Positions 51,239 to 63,221 of a DNA stretch of 64,000 nt are shown one piece after another. The position numbers and the translations under genes were made by a program. The notes under the pieces were generated by a model, which was given only the letters and a program-made list of their open reading frames with translations, did not search any database and was not told the DNA's origin. Source of the DNA: Labia minor (taxonomy: Eukaryota > Arthropoda > Insecta > Dermaptera > Spongiphoridae); assembly GCA_963082975.1 (NCBI GenBank), contig OY720348.1:15186078-15250077 (forward strand), written 5' to 3'. Numbering within the stretch: the first letter of the stretch is position 1; every line of letters begins with the position of its first letter.

Positions 51239-54200
51239 CAACACACACATAAGTTTATTTATATAATTAATTTTTAAAATAATAATTTTAAATATGCAAT
51301 TAAATTAGATTTCAAATTCAAATTTTCTAAATCAGCAATAAAATGCATATTTTATATAAATTTTTATTATATTTATATAAATCTTTCTTGGTTAATTTTA
51401 TTTAACCTTCTATGATTTAGGTCTCTAAAAATGTATATCATAATTTATAGATAAAAGTAATATTAAAATGTTAACAAATTATATGGGATATTAATGGGAG
51501 TATTAATAAAGATATATTTTAATAAATATATCCGTATAAAATTTAATTATCTTATAATTAGTGGCAAATTAAAAAAAAAATTATTTAATGTGAAACCAAC
51601 ACAAATCTTGACCATTATCTTAATTTATCATGAAAAAAATTAATGTTTGCTGATGGAAAAACAAAATTTATTAAATTATATAATGTACTGTAAGTTAGTT
51701 CTATTTTTCGTCAAAAATAAAAAGTAATTTTACTTGTGTTGTGCTTAGATGATTTAAAAGTAATCAGAAACACAAGTAAATATATATAGATGGAAAAATA
51801 TATTTCATAGAGATTATTTGATAATTATTTGGAGTACTTAAAAATAATTGATTAAAATATATATGTTTAATGAATATCATTTTCTAAATTTTAATCTTGA
51901 ATTTAAGTAAAAAAAAAATTAGCTTTTTAAAATAAAATTAAACAAGGAGTTTAAATGTATGTATTAAAAATCTTTTAAGAATGATGATGGAACTCTTTGA
52001 AAGATATATTATAAATTGAATTTATAATACAAATATTGTTGAATGAGATAGTTAAGAAGCAAAATATAATTGTTTTTAAAATTGAAATTTTTATGTTCAA
52101 ACGAGATTTAATGAATTCATTGATTTTTGAATCACAATTATAAGTTTATCCTTTTGGGATATATAATTAAATTGAATGAGCATAATGTCTATATCATAAG
52201 AGAAAAATAAGATTTAAAATAAAAAAAAATAAAAAATAAAAAAAATAAAAAAATAAAAAATAAAATAAAATAAATAATGAAAGGAAGAAATTATTTAATA
52301 TATTATAATAGAATTAGAAAATTATCTTACCATCATCCTCTTCTTCGTCGTCGTCATCATCTTCGTCCTCATTTCCTGCTTCAATCGAAGGTGTAGAATT
52401 GGGATTTGTCTCTGAATCATCAGATGACTCAGAATCATCATCATCTTGTTCTTGGTTCTACATTATAGGATTAAAAAAATGTTAATAAATTATCAAAATA
52501 GAATTTGAAGTATATATGAATATCATGTTTAAGTAATTAATAATTAAATTTATATCCTTTGTCTTAATATTGAATTCTATTTTATAATTAATTAATAATC
52601 AACCTGTTCTGAATGGTGATGATGATGGTGGACTGCGGCATCAGTCAATTCAGCGCTATCTGTTTCCATGTCATTTGTTTGAACTTCTATATCAGTTGTT
52701 GTCACTTCTCTGTAAATAATAATAGTATTAACAATTAAAAACTAGATAACACTTAAACATTTTGGATAATTATAGTTTATAATAATTTAAGATTATTGGT
52801 ATAATTATTAAAAAAACATAGCAATTTTATTATAATTAGTTATATACATGTTATTAGATCTTGGAAGGTCATTTTTATTTCTATTTCTGATTTACTAATT
52901 AATAATTGAAATACCTTGCATCCATAGTTTCGAAATCGCTTTCATCAAGAACACGAGCATTCTCTGAATTTGGTCCAATACTGTCTGCAGCCGTTGAAAT
53001 ATCTTGTTCGGTGTTTTCAGTGTCTTCCACCATTTCTTCACCTTGGGCATGGGTCGCTTCAGATGCTGTATCTGTTGGAACTTCATTTGGTTCGTCCGTA
53101 TTATTACCATTGATCGACTTTTTATTTTTCATCATTTTATTATTTTGTGTAGTTGGCTGATTGATTATTCTTGACAATGTTTCTAAAGGTTTCATTGCAG
53201 CATTAATGGAGGCTGCTGTGTAAGGATTAGATAAGTCGAGATGATGAGGAACTCGGGCAAGATCAATGAGTAAACCCTTTTTCCACATTATTTTGACAAT
53301 ATTGTTCATCAAATTACTAAAAAAAAATTTTAAAAAAAATTATAGAATATAGTATATTATATAGAAAAAAATATATCAAAAATAAGTCTACTTACTGATG
53401 AACTTTAAGATGATTACTAAGTGGACCATTTGTTATTGTTGGACAATTATCAATCATGGCTGATATCAAACCACTCAGAATCTGTATTTGACTATGCTTA
53501 ACAGCAGATTCAGGTAACTGAAGTGCCCTTTGAAGAGCTGCTTTAACCTTGAAAATTTGATATTGACCCAGATATAAAATATGAATATGAGAGATTATAA
53601 CTATATTATTATATATTATTTAGAAATTAATCATTGCATAATAAATTAAATTAGGATTAGGAGAAATGAGAACACTTTGTTTCTACTTGAATAGAATAAA
53701 TTTGATTAAAGAATACCTCATTTACTAAAATGGTCTGAGAATCAGGTGAATAATTGCATGAAGCTATGGCTGAAATCAACATTCTTGTCATAGCTGGACA
53801 ATCTCTATCAGAATTACTTTCGTTAAGTGGGAGTAACTTATCCAAAAGGAATGCTAGGAAAGAGCAGTGCTGAAATAAATATAATTAATAAATTTTCACT
53901 GTCAAATAGAAATTTTAAAGAAAAAAACAAATAAATAAAATAATATTTCTTACTTCTGTAACTAATTCACTCTGTGCAGGATAATAAGTATGTTCAACAA
54001 TAGCTTTGGTACAGGTTGGATAAGATCGTATAATTTCAGCAAGAATTTTAAGAATTGCTGATTTAGGTAGTAGAGGTCTTTTCCATTCATCATCCCATTC
54101 TTCAGGATTCTTTTTAGAATCAACAGATTTAGTCTAAATAAAAAAAAAAATTAAAAATTATTACGATGATAGTTTGTTTCAAAGTCGATTCTCTATCTCT

Positions 54201-55506
54201 AACCTTTTCATCAGATTCTTGACTTGATTCACTTGAAGGAGAATGGTTACGAACATTGCTTCTAACAGGAACCATAAGGCTACGAGGGGAGATATAATAG
54301 TTAACAGGGTTAGTTACTGTCAAATTAAGAGGATCTCGATCTGAATTAGAAGGAGATTGAGTAGTTGTAGCGTCTAATGTTAAAGCTCCGCTTGGAGTTA
54401 AAAGAGCAGAAGCTGAAGTAGAAGAAGAGGGGATCGATTGATTATTAGTCGCGGTTTTATTCGAGACAGTTGGTTTTTCTTTTGATGTTCCAGTTGTTGG
54501 GGTATTTGTTCCATCATCTGATGGTATCACTTTAATCAAATAATTTAATAGTTCGTCAATAACTAGTGTGGAAACATCATCTAATCTTTTATCAAGAACT
54601 GTTTGTTTAGAAATGGTTTTAACTAAAAGTCTTGTATCATCTTCACTATTTCTTTTTGATAAAATATTAAGATCTACCCTTAGGATAGATTTAGCAACTT
54701 CTAAGAAAGCCTCAGGGTCCCTTGTTATAGCATGTCCAGTATTCCTTAATAAAAACATCACTTCCTTATAAGCTGGTGGTATATTATTTAAACTACGCAT
54801 ACGTAAAATCTTTTCCATAGCGAAACGTAAAGTTTGTGGTTCCTCTAAAACATGTCGGATAAGAAGGGTTGCTAATCCAATAACGCCGGGGAAAAAACAT
54901 TCTTTTGTTAGGTTTAACATGTATTCAATACCGCCCAAAGTAGCAAAATTAACTGCTATTGGGTATTTTCTAGTTAAACGAAGACAAAGCCGAAGTAGTG
55001 CTTGTAACGTGATTTGATCTATCGGCATTTTTAAAAACCCTACTAAAGGTTTTATTAATTTAGTAGGAGCCGCTTCATCTAGTCCTGATATAATTGTATT
55101 CCTTTTCCTTTCTTTTTCGGGGGGTATAACATTTTCATCGGTTTCCATTTTATCTTCTCGTTTTTCTGATTTCTTATCGGTCGGTTCTTTACCTTCAATA
55201 TTTTCTCTGACTAACAATGAAAGTGTTATAGGTCTACTAGTACCATTTTCATCATTATTTTGAGCCATTGCATTAAATTGAATCGTATAACGTCTTCTGC
55301 CACTATGAATTCGGACAAAATTTTCACCATTCCAATAGGCCTCGTTAATAAGTTTATTATTTGAGGAGGAGTATGTGTTCCATTTCCCTGTTGTTATATC
55401 GAGCCATCTCCAAATTCTGTTAGTCACCTGAATCAGATATAAATAAACATTTCAAAATCTATTGCATATAAAAAATGGTAAGTATAAAAGATATCGAATG
55501 TTTTAA

Positions 55507-55538
<32 letters not shown>

Positions 55539-58500
55539 GCTAACTCACATAATTAAAAACAAATATACTAACACTATGCATTTTTTCTTTTCGAAGGGAA
55601 CAAACAGCCGCTTTTTCTTGAAAATCGATTAAGGTTATTACAAGTGACAACCAGATGGGTGTTGATTTTGTTTTTCTTAAAACTTCTTCACTTTTAACGA
55701 CTAAGTCCACAAGTAATGGTAAAATATTGGCATTTTGAACAGCAAGGGCACAAGGCATTCTCAATTCATTGAACATAGGACCCTAAAAGTTAAATGAAAA
55801 ATATAAACAAATATTTTAATAGAAAGAATTAAATCAATGATTTAAAATACTTACTTCGAAAATAAGAGTAAAAAGATGAAGTCGGGCAGACATTTGTTTT
55901 GCTAAGGCTGAATCAAGCATTTCATGAATAATAGTTTGATGATCATTATCTTTAGTAAATAATTCACATAGATGTTCTACTTTCTCTTTAATCTAAAAAA
56001 AAATAATATTTGTACCATTGAGAACTAATTGTAAAATATAATTATACAACTATTTCAAGAGATGTTGATCATTATTTTAACCATTTTTGCAAATCTAGAT
56101 CAATCGATGTTATAACAATTAATACTATTTTTTTTTATTTTTAATCAGTAAATTAAAAATTTATTATACTTTTTAGAGTTTAAATAAATAATTAAATTAT
56201 TGCAAATATTTTTTTAAATAAATATAACAGAAAAATTTGCATTTCAGCTATAGATTAATTATTAAGATAATTTTAATTTATTATTAAATGGATCTAATAA
56301 TTTCATTATGTTAATAAATTAATTTTAGATTTTCATTATCTGAGTACTATACAGAATTTAGATTATATAAAGTTTATTTATTTAGTTATATATTCATATT
56401 AAATAAATCAAGAATTTTTATATTGTTCTAGCATGATGTGTTTTATCGTGTTTATTTTAAATCCTTTTGCTATAATAAAGTAGCCTAATTTCGTTGTTTT
56501 ATTTGAAATATTTGAATGATTACGACTGTATATATATATATGGAAAAATATCTAGTATTGATACGCGATGCGTGTTAATGCATAAATAAAACATAAAAAA
56601 TTAAAAAAAATCTATTAGTAGAATAATAAAAATCGTGAAATACTAATGATGATAATTTTTTTCTTTTAAAATCAATAAACATATCAAAATTGATTCCAAT
56701 ATAGTTTGAGAAAATACATCAACAACTCTATCATCTTTATTTGGAGTAAAATTTGAGTTCGAAAAGAAAATAGGCTTTGGATGAAGGTGAAAAGGACAAA
56801 AAAAAATTAATAAAGGACCTAGGAGAAATAATAAAAGTACTACTATACTATATAATAAACATACAGCAAGTCTAAAATTTCTAAAGCATTAAAAAATTAC
56901 ATTTTTTTCTTTGTAATGGAAACTTATAATATAAAAAAATAACATTAATTATTAATTATTTTAAAAGTTCCCAACTCACAAGAAAAAACACAGGAACCCT
57001 ACTGAAGAAGTGTGGGAGGGGGGTGAAACTTCGTTTTATTCAGCTGGTCAATATTTATAATTACTTACGTTCAATATTAATGTTTTTAGCATATTATCCC
57101 GCCATTCTTCACCATTTCTTTTTGTGATAGTGATTAGCAGGTCCGTTACACGAAAAACTGTCTCAGGCAAATGATCTAGAAGTCTTAAACAAGCTTCCAA
57201 CGAATTTTCAGTAAATCTATCAATAGTTTCTTTAGTTAAGAAATGTTTTTCACACTAAAAATTAAAATTTCAAATAAATTAAATGAAACATGTTTCATCA
57301 TGATAAAAAAATAACTCGAAATGAGATGACATTTTAATTCAATTATAATACTTTGTTTCGTTAATTTTTAACATTTCAGTAGGTTAATCATTTATGATTA
57401 ACCCTCAATGCATCCTGATGACAATTGTCAAAGATTAATTCTCTATATTCGACAAAATAATAAATTACACACATTTTAAAATGTCAAGTCATTTTGAGAC
57501 ACCTGAAACTATTTTTATTCACCTCCTGTTCGCTGCATAACATGGCTTTATCATTTAACGATAATGTAATAGCTTTAAGTAAATGTTCATCTTCAATTCT
57601 ATTTGATTTTGATGTACCCTTATTAAAAAGAAAATCATTATTGTAGATATACAAATTTATATACTTAATAAAATGATTAATAGATGTATTACTTGATTCT
57701 TTGTTGAAGGTTGTGGATTGTTTAGTAAATAAAGAGTTGCAAGTTCCATTGTAGGAGTGTATGCTAAAGCTTCCATACAATGCTCGCGTGTGAAGCCCAT
57801 GTCCATAAGATCTCTCAAATTATCTGAGTTAATTCCAAAACATTGTCTTTCTGTAGGGTTAGGAACAGAGGGCCAGGAAGAAGAACTTGGTTGAACAGTG
57901 GTATATGAATTTCCACTGGGACCCGAAGAACCGCTTGCTGTATTTTCGCTCGGTGGATATTCCTCTATTGATAACCGTTCCTAATAATAATAATAAAAAT
58001 AATAATAATAAATGTTTATAAGATACTAAATATTTTAAAAAGTGAAATAAATAAAAATACTCACTTTAATAATTTTTTCACCTCTTAGAATATGACGGAG
58101 TATGGTTAATATTGATTCGGACATTCTACTACCATAAGATTTTAATGGCTTTTTATCCCAGAGAAGCATTACAGCATCGAAAGCAAGCTAAAATAATAAT
58201 AAGTTAAAAATTGAATCAAATGACATTTTAACTAGAGAATGAAAAATTACCTTATGAATATGCTTAAGATAGTGATAAGGATCAAATGTTTTATATAAAA
58301 CACCATGTTTCATTGAAATAGAATGAGGTGTATCCAACACTGCTTTAGGATTGACCAATTTCTCAAGTAATAGAAGCCAAGCATCCAAAAATTTGCCTGT
58401 ACCATCTGGTAAATTAGGATTATCGATTCCTTGATTTGGTTCAAGTGTTCCACCAGCACTCAAAGCCCATCGGAATGTTCTATATGAAATAAAAAAATTA

Positions 58501-61500
58501 ATTAAACAAAATCATTAATTTAATTGAATAATAAATAAAAAGAAAAACAATATTACGAAAAAAATGCAGTTTGTCCACCTAACTGGACAAATTTCTGCAG
58601 CAAAAGGTGATACGGATAATTTTTTTCATCAAATAATATGGGAGTTGTAAAGCCAACTGAGCAAATCAAATAGGTTAACCTGAAATGGAATTATAGATAA
58701 TTTTAATAAAAAATAATTTGAAAAATAATGAAGTGACCTTATTTATAATCTTTATACTTGAATTTAGTAATGCTAGTTTCTGGCAACATTGTCCATAGAA
58801 CCCCTCTGACCAAAAGTTCCCCAAGTTCCGTAGCGACTGCAGGAGCAGGATGTGATGGTAGTGTTGGATAAGCTGGAAATTGCTGATTTCTTCTCACCCT
58901 TATGGAAGAACCCACTGAGAGCTAAAAATAAATTAATTTATAATCAAGTTATTTAAATGATTTAAAAAAGAAAATGAAAGAAAAAAAAAAGAAAAATATC
59001 AACCTTTACAAGGAGACCAAACAATTCTGCAAGAGCCCTTCCAAGTCTTGAAGAGGCTCCGAGTAAAGTTTTAATATATTTTAACTGTGATGAATTTGCA
59101 ATTCTTCCTTCTTTTTTCTCACCAGGATCATCTATTTCCATCTCAGATGCATTAGATTCAGTGTTTGGAAACGGAAGATTTTCAAAATTCTAAACAGAAA
59201 TTAAATCAATTATTATAAAGTATATAAAGTTATATATATATATATATATATATATATTTAAATTAAAAAATAATAAAATTATTAAAGAAGGAATATTGTT
59301 TACAAAGATTTATTAAGATATTATAATCAAAGGTTTTACTCAAAAATTATAGGACGACATCCGTCAATAGTTAAGTTACCTTAGATTCTGGAGGTACTAA
59401 TTTATCAAGATCTTCTTTTCCAATTTGAGAAGCAGTAGCTGCTGGAATAAGGTCATCGCTACAAAGTGCTAAAAGCAAAGTAGTCTCCCAAACAAGTGCT
59501 GTGTATAATAAAGCTAAATTTCGAAGAACTTCAAGTCCTTGTTCAGAGCCCCAAGTTGACATTGCAATAGCTCGGATGTCTCCCTAAATAATATTAGATA
59601 ATTAATTAAAAATAAAAATATCTATTAAATAATTTTTTTTTTATAAATTTTAAATACATACTTGTCCAGTTCTACAAACTTGAACAAACATAACCACATA
59701 ACCGTGGCAAGCATTCATTGCATGTAAAAGTGGAGTGGATTTCCAGGTGGTGAATGCAGTTTCCAAATTAGGAGCAGAAGCAAGTTCATGTAATAAAACA
59801 GAACTTCCTGATGGTCTTTCTGGTTTATAGAGAGGTTCTAATTCTTTCAAGTGAGTATTCAATTGTTTTAAACCTTCTTTTAAAACTCGGGGTTCACGAG
59901 CTAAAGTCTAAATAATAAGATAATTTTAAATAATTGTTATATGTTTCATAAATTTAATAAATACTTAAAGAAATATTTACCAATATAGATTTACAAACAG
60001 TGGCAACAGCTTGTGCAGCACTTAAAGCAGGATAGTCAACAGGCAAATTTGGCATACTCAATATATTTAATAATGGAGTCAAACCGCCCAATGTAATAAA
60101 TTCTCGACAATGGTCATCAGTAGAATTGTTACTCAATATTGCATCAATGAACTTCATCTAAAAAAAGGAATGATTTTTACAAATTAATAAAACAGAATTA
60201 TTAAAAGATGGATTGAAAAAAAATTATAAATAAAACAATGTCGAGATGTTGGTTATCGATCTATAGTACAAAGAAGATAGAAAAATATATTCCAAAATAA
60301 TAATTATAACATTTTATGAAACGAAAACATAATTTTCTAATATGGAATTGGTTCATAGACTTGTTGGAAATCTGATAATTATAAATTTTTTTTAAATCGT
60401 TTAAATATCGTTAAAGATTTCAAAGTGAATGGGCACGATCGAGTTAACCATAGAGAAAATTAGAAATGGAAAAATGGTGAAAAGAAGCCCAGAGAAACAT
60501 TAATTGGTTTGGAACTTTTCTATGAAGGAACAAAATTAAATTCATAAAACTGCTAATAGTACATAGGTAGAGGACCATCAAATAAAATGCAGGCTACTGG
60601 CTCCCTCAAGTCATCAAGTCAGATCTGTACAAATTAAAGAGTGGATATTAAATATGAAAAAGAAGTGAGCCCTTAAATGAACGTCCCCATAAAAATAAAT
60701 TGATGGATGAAAAGATCTGGCAATAGAAATAACCCTGCACAATTTAATAATATTTATAATTCACTTGATTTGTAAGAGAATTACCAAAATATCCAGCTAC
60801 TTTAAATATTTGACGTCACAGTGCTAAGATATTTATGAAAAAAATATTTTAGTATGTAGGAAACATGAGAACGAGTTAGACCAACACTAGGGTGAATTTA
60901 GAGTAGAAGAAGTTATGAGTTTAAAGAATTAAAAGGATTGAATAATTAATATTCTAATAATTATTTATTATTATAAATTAATCAAATAAATTGCTCAATG
61001 TTTACATACCACATTTAAGATATAATCTATTAATGCAATAGGAGTTTTTTCATTGACGGTACAAGACTCTGTAGGGGCTTCTTCTCTCTGTGGATGAGAA
61101 GAAGTCGAGGTTTCTTCTTCTTCCTCTTCCTCTTCATCACTTGAATCATTAGAACCTGTTTGACGAGGAGCAGGGGTAGGAGAAGATTCCGATTTGTTTT
61201 GACCCCGCCAACAAACATATTGAGGATCTTTTCCCAGGTTGACAAGTTCTTCTAAAAGCTGTAAATTTTAAATTAAGAAAAAGAATTAAAAAAAATCAAT
61301 TAATTAATAACTTTGAAACAAATTAAAAAACTAGCTAAATTCTAAATAGAAAAGGTTTCGGAACGAGTACATCAGTCATAATCTCCATTATTTACTTGAT
61401 TAATATACTTACAAAGGATAAAATAAATATTTATAAATATAACTAATGCTACTGTGTTCGGTTTTTTAATTTAGAATGAACCGATTAATAATTTAATAAT

Positions 61501-62456
61501 GAAAAATATAGTTTCTTTTATTTAAAAATAAATCATGTTGGTTTAATTCTTTTACATTTTTACAAATTATTCGCTTCTCAATTAAAGATGTAACGAACAT
61601 TTTCAGAATTTGTTAGACTCTTATCATCTATTTCAAACATATTAAATTAATTAATTAATTAATATATTAATAAAATAATCACTCACTAAGTCTCCGGTCT
61701 GACATACAATGACTACATTGTTGGCACACATTGTCGAACAATAAGTAAAGAGGTTATGTCGTTTTCGTGGCCCCAGTTTTGCAATTTTCAAGACAATGAA
61801 TAGAAAGGAATTTTATGTGTTGATTAAACACTGTTTTTTGATGATAAAAAATATTGTTGGAGTCAAATTAGGGAAATCAACTATTATTGACTGCTATGCT
61901 GAGTTTAAAGGCGCTTATAAAAGTACCGATGATGTTATCCGGAAAATATAAAAAATGTCTACAATAGTTTTAAAAAATCGTAAAATCAGTGAGATAGCTT
62001 ACACCTTGAAGATATCAGAAGGAAGGGTATTTAAGATTTTGCATGGAAATTTGGGCATAAACAAGTTGCTTTTGAAGTAGGTGCTGATTTAGTCACACCG
62101 GGCTAGAAACAACAACGCGTTGATGATTCAGAGTGCTGTTTATTCAAATATAAAAAAGATTTCTTGCGTTGACATGTGACAATGGTCGAAAAGTGGATCC
62201 ACCACTACACACTTAAAAAAATTGAGTAATTACTGAAACCGTGGCTTATTTTGAGAGCAAAGACAAATTGTTTCACATAGTTAAGACTTGCTTTCCGAGT
62301 TAAAATAAATAATAAGCGGGAGTGTCCTCCCCTAGACTTTCCCGCATATAAATAGGTATAAAGAGTTGTGAATGAATATTTAGAATGTGTAAACTTGGTA
62401 TTGATAAAGAGCCAGTTCGTATTAGTTTATTGGTGTCAAATTTGATATTTGGTAAC

Positions 62457-62490
<34 letters not shown>

Positions 62491-63190
62491 TAAGAAAAAA
62501 CTAATGAAGATGATTTTTCTCGAGGATAAAACCAATACAAAGTGCATAACACGTGGAGATATGTCCTCACGTGAAATTTGATATGAAAATAACCCTTCAC
62601 TTCCTCTCTTCGATCGGCAATACTAGTACTTCCGGTTTCCGGATTTGCACCAAAAGTTGATCAATTCATCCTACTGATGTATTAAGTAAATATACCAAAT
62701 TTCATCAAAATCCGTTGAGCCGTTCAGGCTGTACACATCTATACGGACGGACGGACGGACGGACAGACATCATGCTAAAAATACTTTTTTCTGTTAAGAA
62801 AATGCATGATTCGTGGAGATATGTACCTAAAAATATCCATAGGTGAAATTTGGTGTGAAAACAATACCTCCCTTACTATCGTCGGTCGGTAAAAAAGAAA
62901 CGCTACTTGTATAGGTAAAATGTCACTTCCGGTAGTCAGATCATGATAAAATTTGGTATCTCAATTTTTTTCATATTTTTAAATCTATATACAAAATATG
63001 AAGCAAATATCTCGAAGCAAACTGGTACTTTACTTGAAAGGTAAACGCAACCAGTGTAGGTAAAGTACCACTTCCGGTTAACCGATTTTGACGAAATTTT
63101 GATAGAAATCTACAAACTGTGAATAATATCGGTGTACCAAATTTCGAAGTCCTAGCTTGATTAGTTTTTGAGTAAATTTGCTTACAGACA

Positions 63191-63221
<31 letters not shown>

